Positions 19,974 to 28,641 of a stretch of DNA of 43,515 nt are shown here, in pieces. This DNA is from Acidobacteriota bacterium (lineage in GTDB: Bacteria; Acidobacteriota; Terriglobia; Bryobacterales; Bryobacteraceae). Position 1 is the first letter of the stretch. The number at the start of each line of letters is the position of its first letter. The notes beneath the pieces were generated by a model, which saw nothing but the letters and a program-made list of their open reading frames with translations, was not told the origin of the DNA and did not search any database. The position numbers and the translations under genes were made by a program. Where the stretch lies: contig QHXW01000292.1 of assembly GCA_003223115.1 (NCBI GenBank), forward strand, positions 1 through 43,515, in the 5' to 3' direction.

Positions 19974-20109
19974 TTGAATGAGTATACTTCGCTCCAGGCG
20001 CCCCGTCGCCTTTCTAGAAATCCAGGTTTGAGTTCGGGTTTCAGGCTTGGATGCCAGCATAGTACGATAACGGATTGGAAAAATACAAACGTACCTGGAG
20101 TTCAGTGGA

Positions 20110-21225
20110 ATGGAAACTAAAACATTCGTGAGTCCAAAGGAGGGCAGCGCTCTCGTGCTGGTCGGCACGATAAAAGGCGCATTTGTTCTGAATTCGGACG
20201 CTAGCCGCGAACGCTGGGAGGTCTCGGGGCCGCATTTCCCGGGCCGCGTCGTGTATTCCATGGCTTACGACGGACGGAGCGGGCGGCAGCGAATCTGGTC
20301 CTCTTCGACGCACTTCGCGTTTGGAACCTTGCTGCATTCGACCGAGGATTTCGGCCGGACGTGGACCAATCCGGAGAGCGCACCGGTGAAGTTCCCCGAA
20401 GCAACAGGGCAATCGCTGAAGCAGATCTGGCAGATCGCGGCCGGCAGCGATCAGGAACCCGGCAAAATGTACTGTGGCGTGGAACCGGCGGCACTGTTTG
20501 AATCGAATGACGCGGGCCAGACTTGGTCGTTTGTGCAGGCGTTGTTCGATCACCCGCACCGGCCGCAGTGGCAGCCCGGAGGCGGTGGTCTCTGTTTGCA
20601 CACGATCCTGGTGGATCCTTCGAATACCAAACGATTGCACGTGGCGATTTCCACAGGCGGCGTCTATCGCACCGACGATGGCGGAAAATCGTGGCAGTCG
20701 CGGAATCAGGGACTCAGCGCCGAGTTCATGCCCGACAAATATCCCGAGTTCGGACAGTGCGTGCACAAAGTTGCCCGCAATCCTTCGCGCCCGGAGCGGC
20801 TGTTCCTGCAAAACCACGGCGGACTGTTCCGCAGCGACAACGCGGGAGATAGCTGGACCGAGATCGTGAACGGCGTCCCGTCTGATTTCGGATTTCCGAT
20901 GGCTGTGCACCCGCATCATCCGGACACCGCTTACGTTTTCCCGCTGGAGAGGGAGATGCGCTGTTCGCCCGACGGCAAGCTGCGCGTCTATCGCACGCGT
21001 GATGCTGGAAATTCATGGCAGCCGCTCTCGAAAGGTTTTCCGGACGAACCGGCCTATGAAACCGTACTCAGGGATGGCCTCAATACCGATACGCTCAAGC
21101 CGACCGGCATTTACTTCGGCACACGCGGCGGGAAAGTGTACGGATCGCGCAATGAGGGCGAGACCTGGAGTTTGATTCTGCAGGGCGTTCCCGCCATCAC
21201 ATGCGTGAAAGCCGCGGCGGTTTAA
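20110..21225 (+). CDS. Asp-box (BNR) beta-propeller protein, sialidase/VPS10-like fold
   Basis: 371 residues with at least six Asp-box motifs of the S/T-x-D-x-G-x-T/S-W type: STEDFGRTW, SNDAGQTW, TDDGGKSW, SDNAGDSW, TRDAGNSW and SRNEGETW. These mark a six- or seven-bladed propeller like bacterial exo-sialidase and Ycf48/VPS10 proteins. No N-terminal signal peptide is present, so it is probably cytoplasmic, and the arginine triad of true sialidases is not evident. The stop TAA at 21223-21225 overlaps by one base the ATG of a MoaD/ThiS-like gene (TAATG), so the two are translationally coupled. Function unknown. Divergent from the YfhO-like gene. Confidence 0.85.
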   Translation: METKTFVSPKEGSALVLVGTIKGAFVLNSDASRERWEVSGPHFPGRVVYSMAYDGRSGRQRIWSSSTHFAFGTLLHSTEDFGRTWTNPESAPVKFPEATGQSLKQIWQIAAGSDQEPGKMYCGVEPAALFESNDAGQTWSFVQALFDHPHRPQWQPGGGGLCLHTILVDPSNTKRLHVAISTGGVYRTDDGGKSWQSRNQGLSAEFMPDKYPEFGQCVHKVARNPSRPERLFLQNHGGLFRSDNAGDSWTEIVNGVPSDFGFPMAVHPHHPDTAYVFPLEREMRCSPDGKLRVYRTRDAGNSWQPLSKGFPDEPAYETVLRDGLNTDTLKPTGIYFGTRGGKVYGSRNEGETWSLILQGVPAITCVKAAAV

Positions 21226-21518
21226 TGGCCATCATTTTCTACATTCCAGGACCGCTCCGGGAGCACACCGATGGCCGGAGCCAGGTAGAGATTGATGTCG
21301 AGATCGATGCGGACAGCGGCACCCTGCGGGAAGTGCTCGCGGGTTTGTGGCAAAAATATCCCGGCTTGCGGGACCGCATCGTCACCGAGCAGGGCGACGT
21401 ACGCCAGCACGTCAACATCTTCGTTAACGAAGAAAATATGCGCGACTGCGGCGGATTTGCTGCAACCGTGGGCCACGGCGCTACGATTACGATCGTGCCT
21501 GCCGTAAGCGGCGGATAA
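21225..21518 (+). CDS. MoaD/ThiS-like ubiquitin-fold protein with C-terminal Gly-Gly
   Basis: 97 residues from the ATG overlapping the preceding stop. Beta-grasp pattern: AIIFYIPGPLREHTDG, then VEIDADSGTLREVLAGLWQK, then VNIFVNEENMRDCGG, ATVGHGATITIVPAVSGG. The protein ends exactly at Gly-Gly, the feature adenylated by MoeB/ThiF-type E1 enzymes and used as a sulfur carrier or for conjugation. No MoaE, MoeB or thiamine gene is nearby. Its only partner is the Asp-box propeller, a pairing I have the impression recurs in other bacteria. Possible roles are sulfur transfer to, or modification of, a propeller client. Confidence 0.85.
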   Translation: MAIIFYIPGPLREHTDGRSQVEIDVEIDADSGTLREVLAGLWQKYPGLRDRIVTEQGDVRQHVNIFVNEENMRDCGGFAATVGHGATITIVPAVSGG

Positions 21519-21756
21519 GGCGCGACGAAACCTCACCAGCGCGGTAGTTAGTGGGCCAGGCGTCGCGTCGAAGATCCGCGATTCTCCCAGAACCCGCGTC
21601 GTATCCGGGCTTCCGCCTGTCGTGTTCGTTCGTCCCCTTCGCCCGCTCAGAAGCCGCGACCGTCAGCGAGCGCTGCCCTACATTTCGCGCGTCCGCCAGC
21701 GGGACTGGCGCCAGGGACTCGTGGTTTATCTGGGCTGCCGCCTGTCGGGCTCCTCG

Positions 21757-22680
21757 CTACAAGTGGAATTCCTCGCCTACTTGGTCCACGGCTACGCGAT
21801 CGGAGTGGTGCGCCGCGGCTTCCTGGAAGCGCTCAATGGGCTCTAGGAACGGCTCGCGGCCTAACTGAAAAGTCTGATGATGCACAGGCAGGAAGAATTC
21901 CGCGCCGGCGTCGTTGCCCATCTGCCAGGCTTGCTCGGGCGTGCAGTGGCACCAGATCCACGGATTGTACGCGCCAATGGGCATGATGGCCAGATCTATT
22001 GTCCGCGATGTTCGCAGCGAGCGAAATGAGTTGGTGGCGGCCGTATCGCCGCCGAATAGCACGCGGTACCGGCCAATCTCGAGCACATATCCGTTATAGC
22101 CGCGAGATGTATCGCTGCGCATGCGTGCGCCCCAGTGATGCACTTCAAAGGCGCTGACCTCGGCGGCCCCAGCCCGTACTTGCCCGCCCCAACCAATCTC
22201 CCGGACGCTTGCGTAGCGATTGACGCGCAGAAGATCGGAAGTCTTCGAGGCCGTGACGACGGACGTCTTGCGGTCCTCCAAGCCACGCAGGCTGGGCAGA
22301 TCGAAATGGTCCATGTGTGCGTGCGACAGCAACACCAGATCGATGTGCGGCAGCTCAATCCGCTTGAGAGGCGGCGCGGTCAGTCGCTTCAAACCCAGCG
22401 TGACGGGTCCGACGTTCAACCCTACGCGATCGCTGAAAACCGGATCGGTCAGAATGGTCATGCCGTCCACTTTGAGCAGGACAGTCGAGTGGCCGAGCCA
22501 GGCGGCGTGCAGGCCGAGATCGGGCCACTCTTTCGGGTGCGGCCGGACGGAAGCCGGCAGAATAGGGCGTCGCAATTCGCGGCTGTACTGCTGCCAAAAA
22601 GAGGGCGCCGCCCGGTAAGCAAACGTCCCCAGACCGGCTACGCCAGTCACCGCGGCTCCAAGTAGGGCTCTGCGGAACAC
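21757..22680 (-). CDS. MBL-fold metal-dependent hydrolase (UlaG/NAPE-PLD-like)
   Basis: 307 residues. A hydrophobic N-terminus (MFRRALLGAAVTGVAGLGTF) serves as signal peptide or anchor. The fold is shown by LHAAWLGHSTVLLKVDGMTI, TDPVFSDRVG, the metal motif LSHAHMDHFDLPSL (HxHxDH), GGDTAATNSFRS, and a late PVHHQTFQLG histidine. This matches the UlaG/N-acyl-phosphatidylethanolamine phospholipase D-like group, which cleaves lactone, amide or phosphodiester bonds. The substrate is not predictable. The start is a GTG next to a TACAAT, so a shorter start downstream is possible. Not obviously in an operon. Confidence 0.85.
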   Translation of the reverse strand: MFRRALLGAAVTGVAGLGTFAYRAAPSFWQQYSRELRRPILPASVRPHPKEWPDLGLHAAWLGHSTVLLKVDGMTILTDPVFSDRVGLNVGPVTLGLKRLTAPPLKRIELPHIDLVLLSHAHMDHFDLPSLRGLEDRKTSVVTASKTSDLLRVNRYASVREIGWGGQVRAGAAEVSAFEVHHWGARMRSDTSRGYNGYVLEIGRYRVLFGGDTAATNSFRSLRTSRTIDLAIMPIGAYNPWIWCHCTPEQAWQMGNDAGAEFFLPVHHQTFQLGREPFLEPIERFQEAAAHHSDRVAVDQVGEEFHL

Positions 22681-22789
22681 CTATTGTATGATGCATGGCC
22701 GCAGCGGGGAGTTGCAACATGTGTCCTGCCCGGACGGGAGCACATGACTTTGCAGGCCTTTGACGCGAGCGAACCGGGAAAACCTGCTC

Positions 22790-23278
22790 CTACGACTTGC
22801 TTTCGGCTCTCTTGCTTTCGCCGCGGTAATAAATAAGGTAGGCAAGCCCTACGCCGATCGGGATCAGGCCGATGAGTGACACGCCTTCCGGAAACTCCTT
22901 GCGTACGGGTTCGTTACGAGTGAGGAAATCCTTGACCTGTTCTTCGGGAACGCCTTCGTGGCGGAATTGGTTGGCACGCCACAGCCGGTCTTCATAAGTT
23001 TGCGATCGGATGCCAATGCTGATCGAGAGGCCCCAAAGGAAAATGCTCAGACCCAGACCGGTGAACAGCCAGATTAATCCGCGCAGCAGGTAAACGCGCG
23101 GGCTCCAGGGCACAGGAGGCTTCTCCGGCGGTTCCTCCGGGATGGGCGCGCCTTTCTCGAGAGCCGCCATCCGCTCCATGTGCCGAAGCTCATGCCGCTT
23201 ATAGCGAATAGTGAGCGACCATACGATGATGAGCGCCGCAACCGCGACCATCCCAAAAAATAATGCTTCTGGACCCAT
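22790..23278 (-). CDS. Small membrane protein with two or three helices (DUF6249-like)
   Basis: 162 residues from the ATG at 23278, which has AGAAGGAG 8 nt upstream. The longer in-frame start at 23362 has no such site. Helix 1 is at residues 4-24 (LFFGMVAVAALIIVWSL), followed by a charged region (YKRHELRHMERMAALEKGAP) and a proline-rich loop. Helix 2 is at about 63-88 and helix 3 near the C-terminus (LIGLIPIGVGLAYLIYY). The MERMAALEKG element before a proline stretch is characteristic of small inner-membrane proteins found beside ECF sigma genes in Acidobacteria. It is divergent from just such a sigma gene. Function unknown. Confidence 0.7.
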   Translation of the reverse strand: MGPEALFFGMVAVAALIIVWSLTIRYKRHELRHMERMAALEKGAPIPEEPPEKPPVPWSPRVYLLRGLIWLFTGLGLSIFLWGLSISIGIRSQTYEDRLWRANQFRHEGVPEEQVKDFLTRNEPVRKEFPEGVSLIGLIPIGVGLAYLIYYRGESKRAESKS

Positions 23279-23381
23279 GTTTCTTTCTCCTTCTGCTGTT
23301 GAGACTTCCACGAGGGGCGCGGATGTTTCACGGGCTGCTGAAACATTTTGCCGGCCACCCAAGGTCTAAAATCACGATGGC

Positions 23382-23948
23382 GTGTCCCAGCTAGCTGTCA
23401 TGGAGCAGGAGATCCGCGCATGTCTCGACCAGAAGCGTTACCGCGAAGCGTTCGATCTGCTGCTCGCCGAATACCGCAACAAGGTGTTCCGGCTGTGCTC
23501 ATCCATGCTAGGCGACCGAGCGCAAGCCGAAGACATCGCACAGGACGTTTTCATGCGCATCTGGAAGGCGCTGGCGGGTTTTCGGGGCCAGTCGTCGCTG
23601 TCAACCTGGATTTATGCCATTACCCGCAACACCTGTTTGACGGCGATCAAGGCAGCCGCGGCGAAAAAAGAGGTGCCGCTCGATGAAGCAGGCGGCGAGC
23701 AGGCTGCGGGGAGAGTCGAAGAGCCGGCGATCTCGCGCAGCGGCGTGGATCTGGAAGCGCTGGTGGCACGGCTTCCGGAGAAGCACCGGCAGGTTCTACG
23801 CCTGTATCACATGGAAGAAAAGTCCTATGACGAAGTGGCACGGCTGCTGGATTTACCGATGGGTAGCGTCAAGACCTATCTGCATCGCGCGCGCAAGCAA
23901 CTGGCTGAAGCCGTCGCGCGGAGTAGAATGGAAGCAAGGAACTGCTGA
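23382..23948 (+). CDS. ECF-type RNA polymerase sigma factor
   Basis: 188 residues from GTG 23382, or 182 from ATG 23400 in the same frame. Neither has a clear Shine-Dalgarno. Region 2 covers about 28-85 (FRLCSSMLGDRAQAEDIAQD, VFMRIWKALAGFRGQSSLST), containing the -10-recognising helix. Region 4 covers about 124-178 (LPEKHRQVLRLYHMEEKSYD, EVARLLDLPMGSVKTYLHRA), the -35-binding HTH. One nucleotide separates its stop from a membrane-bound anti-sigma gene. A classic stress-response module: the sigma factor is held inactive at the membrane until released. Target promoters are unknown. Confidence 0.92.
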   Translation: MSQLAVMEQEIRACLDQKRYREAFDLLLAEYRNKVFRLCSSMLGDRAQAEDIAQDVFMRIWKALAGFRGQSSLSTWIYAITRNTCLTAIKAAAAKKEVPLDEAGGEQAAGRVEEPAISRSGVDLEALVARLPEKHRQVLRLYHMEEKSYDEVARLLDLPMGSVKTYLHRARKQLAEAVARSRMEARNC

Positions 23949-23949
23949 G

Positions 23950-24393
23950 ATGGCTTGCGCGAAATTCGAGGACCTGCTGCTCGGCTACGCCGAACTTTCG
24001 GATGCCGAACGCGTGCGTGCGGACGGTCATGTAGCGGGCTGCACGGCGTGCAAAGAGTTTCTCGAAGCGCTGCAAGCGGTGGATACCAACCTCACAGCGC
24101 AATATAGCCATCGGGTTCTCGACGCGAACTTCGATCACGCACTAAGACGCCGCATCCGGCAGGAAATTCCCAGACAGCGGCCTTCACTGGTCCCAGAGCT
24201 TCTGGATTTCATCGGTTGGGCTGGTATCGTGGCGCTGATCGCCTTGTGGATTGGCCCGCTAATTCATACGCCGGTTGCCGATGCTACCCAGAAGGCCGCT
24301 CGATGGAGCGCCGGAATCCTCGTGGCTTGCGCCACATTTGTAATGGCTGGTTTCTGGGTCGCGCTTCGTTGCTTTGCCGATCTGAAACATTAG
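23950..24393 (+). CDS. Zinc-finger-type membrane anti-sigma factor
   Basis: 147 residues, ATG one base after the sigma stop. The N-terminal ASD carries the HxxxCxxC zinc site (DGHVAGCTACKEF, about residues 28-38), with an upstream cysteine at residue 3 that could complete it. Two hydrophobic helices follow: about 91-110 (GWAGIVALIALWIGPLI) and about 121-142 (GILVACATFVMAGFWVAL). This matches anti-sigma factors that bind ECF regions 2 and 4 in the cytoplasm and sense stress through the membrane or the zinc site. Very little lies outside the membrane, so membrane or redox sensing is more likely than a periplasmic domain. Confidence 0.85.
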   Translation: MACAKFEDLLLGYAELSDAERVRADGHVAGCTACKEFLEALQAVDTNLTAQYSHRVLDANFDHALRRRIRQEIPRQRPSLVPELLDFIGWAGIVALIALWIGPLIHTPVADATQKAARWSAGILVACATFVMAGFWVALRCFADLKH

Positions 24394-24498
24394 CCCCGCG
24401 GTACTCAGTCTAAACAGCGAGCGTGAAAGCTGGAGGAAGCTCGCGAAGCTTGTATGAAGGTGGATACAAGCAGGCGGAAGCGCGTGGAGGGGAATGAA

Positions 24499-26865
24499 AT
24501 GCCGGGAAACTTCTTAAGAGATCTGCGCTACGCACTGCGCACGCTGCGTAACAATCCGGCGTTCACAACCGTAGCAGTGGCTGCTCTGGCGCTGGGCATC
24601 GGAGTGAACACCAGCATTTTCACACTCTATGATGCGTTGGCATTGCGGCCCATCCCGGTGAAAGATCCGGAGCGGGTCATACGCTTGTTTCGGTCATTCA
24701 AAATCAATCCGGAGCGGGAGTGTTCTCTTACCCGCAGTATGCCGATGATCGCGATCGAAACAGTGTGTTGTCCGGTCTGGCGGCCTGGTCCTGGACAGGA
24801 GTGATGCTGGGATCGGGCGAACACGCGGAACCGCTGCGCGCGATGGTGGTGTCGGGAAATTATTTCGATGTGCTCGGTGCGGATACCGCGCTTGGCCGTA
24901 CATTCGTTCCTGAGGAGGGCCGGACTCCCGGGGCGCATCCGGTGGCGGTGCTGAGCTACGTATTCTGGCAACGGAGATTTGCGAGCGATCCGGCTATGGT
25001 TGGATCCACCGTCCAACTCAACGGGCATGCATTCACCGTGGTGGGTGTGGCGTCTCCCGATTTCACGGGCACTGACCGCAGCGGCTCCGGAAGCCTGGAT
25101 TCCTCTGATTAATAAGTGCCACACTGGCGCCCGAGCGCACCAAATTGCTCGAGCAGCGGGATGGTCATTGGCTCCAAGTGCTGGGCCGCCTGAAACCCGG
25201 CGTGAACCGCGATCAGGCGCGCGCCGCGCTCGAAGTGCTGACCAGACAACTGGCCAAGACGTATCCCGATGAGCGCGATGCCGGAGTGCTGGTTGACCGT
25301 GTGGTGTTCATCCCGCCGAACGTCAAGAAAGCGGCAACTCCGATCATCATGCTTGTGATGGGCGCAGTGGGCCTGGTGCTTCTCATTGCCTGCGCGAACG
25401 TGGCGAACATGCTGCTCTCGCGCGCGGCTTCGCGCCAGAAAGAGATTGGCATACGGCTCTCGCTGGGGGCCACGCGCCTGCGCCTGGTGAAGCAGTTACT
25501 GACCGAAAGCCTGTTGATCGGGCTGCTTGGGGGCGCGGCGGGCTTGCTATTGGCGAGCTGGATTTCGTCCCTTCTGCTGCGCGTGGTGCAACCGCCTTTT
25601 TGAGGCTCCGCTCCAGTTTCGCGCGAGTCCGGACTGGCGCGTGCTGGTATACGCGCTGGCAATCTCGGTCGCAACGGCGATCATCTTCGGCATGGTTCCC
25701 GCGCTCAGCGCCAGCAGGCCCGCATTAATGACCTGATCAAGACCGGCATTGTGCCGCGGCGCCGGAGCTTCGCCTCGGGAGTGTTTGTGGTCCTGCAGGT
25801 GGCGCTATGCGTGGTGTTGCTGGTTGCTGGGGGATTGTTGCTGCGCGCGCTGCGGCGTGCACAGTCCACCGATCCCGGGTTCGACATCAAGCACGTGATC
25901 GCGACGTCGCTCGATCTGCGGGTGCAGCATTACAGTCCCGAAGCGGCGGTAGAGTTCGATCGCCGCGTGATTCAGCGCCTGGAAACTTTGCCCGGAGTGA
26001 GATCGGTGGCGCTGGCGGCTATGGTTCCGCTGGCCACCGCTTTCATGGCGTCAGGCATCACCATCGAGGGACACGAACTCGAACCAGGCGGGCGGGAGCT
26101 GATGTCGGTGAAAACATTGTGTCGCCGAATTATTTTCAGACGCTAGGCATTGCAGTTCGGCGCGGGCGCGGGTTTGAAGAGCCCGACACGAAGAACGAGG
26201 CCGTCGTGGTGATAAACGACAGCATGGCGCGGCACTACTGGCCGGGGCGCGATCCCTTCGGCAAGCGCTTCAAGACCGGCTCGAAGTCGGTACAAATTGT
26301 GGGTGTGGTGAAAACGACGCGCAGTTCGTACTTATGGGACGGTGATGAGCCGTATTTCTACTCGGCTATGACGGTGGACCACAAGAACACGCCCGAAGCG
26401 CATTTTCTGGTCAGGACCGCGGCAGATCCGGGTACTCTGGTGCAAATTTTGCCGGCCGATGCGCGCTCTCGACCGTAATGTGCAGGCGACTTCCAAACGG
26501 CTCGAGGAGAATATTCAAAACTGGATCTGGCCGTCGGGGGCGGGCGCACTGCTGGCTACATCATTTGCGGTGTTGGCCCTGGTGCTGGTGACGGTCGGCA
26601 TTTACGGAGTGGTGGCCTACGCGGTGAGCCGGCGCACGCGGGAAATCGGGATTCGCATGGCTCTGGGCGCACGGCGCGAGGATGTGCTTCGGCTGGTGTT
26701 GGCCAAGGGATGCTGCTGGTGGCCGCGGGTCTCGTGGTGAGTCCTGCAGATCCTCTTACGTTCGGCGGGGTTGCGCTGATGCTGGCGCTAGCTATAGCTA
26801 AGCGTCTGACGGCCGCGTTGCGGGCGTCTCTGGCACCACTAACAGGGCCAGAACGCCCCGGCTGA
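24499..26865 (+). pseudogene. ADOP-type ABC permease, multiply frameshifted and 3' truncated
   Basis: ATG 24499 with GGAGGGG upstream begins MPGNFLRDLRYALRTLRNNP and a typical first helix (ALALGIGVNTSIFTLYDALA). The protein then jumps frames near 24715, 25095, 25600, 25730, 26110, 26475 and 26710. Each piece is clearly of the family (for example ANVANMLLSRAASRQKEIGI, and [20 protein letters not shown]). The usual end with ARRATRVDPMVALR is absent and is replaced by a short tail ending at TGA 26863-26865. Seven or more shifts exclude a functional full-length protein. It directly follows the sigma/anti-sigma pair in the same direction and may once have been its target. Confidence 0.8.
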
Positions 26866-27006
26866 AAATGCAGGACTTAAGGCCCGGTTAGTGGAGAGAG
26901 CTAGTGGCGCTGGCCGCGAATTATAGTCCCGCGCGCCGCGCGATGCGCGTGGATCCGATGACGTCATTGAGATACGAATAACAATTCCTTTCCTCGTAGC
27001 GCGCAG

Positions 27007-27567
27007 GTGTCCCGGTGGGAGAAGTATGGTGTCCACGCGTTCGGTCCCCGCCTCTTCTTTCGCCACGATATTCCCGAGACCGAGCTGGAGCCGATCGAGC
27101 CCGGCAGCCAACTTCCGGGATTGCTCGTCGCCCTCTACGACGGACGGGGCCGCTGCGAAACGCCGCTGTGGCTACCCGAGCAGCGGGCTCTCGTTTTCGC
27201 CGACGCGCTGACGGCAGCAGGAGGCGAGCTGCGCGTCTGGGCGACGCCGTCGCATGAGGAGCGAGCGTTGCCGGCGTTGCGTGCGCTGCTCGAGCTTGCC
27301 TTCGACCACGTGATCGTCTCGCCCGGTGAGCCGATTCACACCCGCGCCGCCTATGAGCGTGCCATCGAGCTCGCCCCTGGAGGGGATAACGCACGGATTT
27401 TAGTTAGGGCGAGCGACTTTGCCGGACGCGTTTGTCAGTCGGCCGCTTTCCGCGCCCAAACCAATGTCATACGAGGCGCCAGGATGAGGACCGCCGGATA
27501 TTCAGCGGCATCCTACATCTCGGAAAGTGTCCGTGCCAATGCATCGGACGTGATGATTCCTTCATGA
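27007..27567 (+). pseudogene. MBL-fold-like fragment (C-terminal half) with unrelated tail
   Basis: The first about 125 residues (FGPRLFFRHDIPETELEPIE, LPGLLVALYDGRGRCETPLW, LPEQRALVFADALTAAGGEL, LRALLELAFDHVIVSPGEPI) resemble the second half of MBL-like proteins of an actinobacterial type, in which a histidine normally precedes GEP. Here it is proline. The first half with the HxHxDH site is missing. After about 27385 the frame continues as low-information sequence with no family features. A GTG start at 27007 is possible but unsupported. Most likely a displaced fragment, perhaps acquired. MBL membership is my inference. Confidence 0.4.
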
Positions 27568-27984
27568 ACCAAAGCCGTTCCGGCCTCCTCGACACTCCAC
27601 TTCAAGAAGAAGAGCTGTTCCCCGCTGATATTGACTTCTTCTGACGTTTGTCTACTTCCATCTGGTTCTCGTCCTTGGCAAGACGACGAAACCGCTCCTT
27701 CGTATTGGAGGCCGGCCCTCGGCCTAGACCGCGCCGCGCCACACTGAATCACGTGCGGAAAGAACTGGTGGTTTGGGTTCAACAAGAGGCGATTTTTGCA
27801 AATCTTAATCCTTTGGTTACAACGATGTTGAGACCGAACTTGGGATCGACCTCTAGTCAAAGCTTGTGGAAACGTTCGTAGCGCTGAGCTCGACCGGTGT
27901 GTGTGTGACCTGCGGGTTCGCTGGCAGTGACGATTCGCAGAGAACCTCATTCGTCGGATACGCAAATGGGCATTCTGGGGGGCG
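27568..27984. other. Gap without a recognised gene
   Basis: 417 nt. A minus-strand frame reads EEVNISGEQLFFLKWSVEEA, then GTALVHEGIITSDALARTLS, which looks protein-like but matches nothing I know and extends into non-coding sequence upstream. No RNA gene or repeat seen. Confidence 0.35.
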
Positions 27985-28641
27985 CTACGGTCGCAGTCCC
28001 CAGGCCGCCCCATACTCTTCCAAGGCGATCCGAACTAACTGGCTGCGCGTCCGAACTCCCGTTTTCACGAAGAGCTGCTGGAGCGCTGATTTCACAGAAG
28101 CCTCGGAGATATTGAGGTGTGCGGCAATCTCCTTATTACTCGAACCGGCAAACACTCCCTTGAGTACGTCGCGTTCGCGTTCGCTCAATTGATTCTTGCG
28201 CGCTTGACGGCCCTCATTCTCAACCGCCTTGACCAACCCCTGGACACAGCGCGGGTCGATCCACGTTTCACCAGCCATGACCTTATGTATGGCCTCGACC
28301 AACAACTCGGGTGAACTGTGTTTAAGGAAGATGCCGCAGACTCCAAGACCCAGCGCGCGGACATAATCGGCGTCGTTCATGCCAGCAGTCACGATGAAGA
28401 TCCGGCCTGAATAGCCGGCCTCGCGCGCCTTGCGCATGAACTGAAAACCGTTTTGCCTATTGCCCAGATCGTAGTCGAGAAGCACAAGATCCAAGTGATT
28501 GCCGTCGAGAGCTTCCAGCGCCTCCTGACTGGAGGAGCAGTGTGCCACGACTCGAAAGTCAGACCCCGTGTCCAGTAGGCGACTGAGCATCGCTCGAAAG
28601 AGAGTGTGATCGTCGAGCAGCAAAAGCTGGATCTTCACCAC
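27985..28641 (-). CDS. NarL/FixJ-family response regulator
   Basis: 218 residues from GTG 28641, whose first base is the last base of the kinase stop (TAGTG), with AGGGGG upstream. A second GTG follows directly. Receiver: acidic pair D10-D11, phospho-acceptor D56 in LDLVLLDYDLG, T in FIVTAG, and K in GIFLKHSS. Output: LuxR-type HTH at about 150-212 (LSERERDVLKGVFAGSSNKE, IAAHLNISEASVKSALQQLF). All phosphorylation residues are present. Co-translated with the PAS histidine kinase and divergent from an RND efflux operon, which is a plausible target. Confidence 0.9.
   Translation of the reverse strand: MVKIQLLLLDDHTLFRAMLSRLLDTGSDFRVVAHCSSSQEALEALDGNHLDLVLLDYDLGNRQNGFQFMRKAREAGYSGRIFIVTAGMNDADYVRALGLGVCGIFLKHSSPELLVEAIHKVMAGETWIDPRCVQGLVKAVENEGRQARKNQLSERERDVLKGVFAGSSNKEIAAHLNISEASVKSALQQLFVKTGVRTRSQLVRIALEEYGAAWGLRP

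Noticed and set aside
19974-20261. N-terminal extension of the YfhO-like protein
   Set aside because: It would overlap the divergent propeller gene by 150 nt, has no membrane or signal character, and a helix-proximal ATG with a TATACT box exists at 19973.
20041-20919. 292-codon minus-strand frame
   Set aside because: Opposite the Asp-box propeller with six motifs. No start signal and no recognisable content.
27513-28013. 166-codon minus-strand frame
   Set aside because: Only its last about 45 residues look protein-like. The rest overlaps the response regulator in another frame and is basic, low-information sequence.
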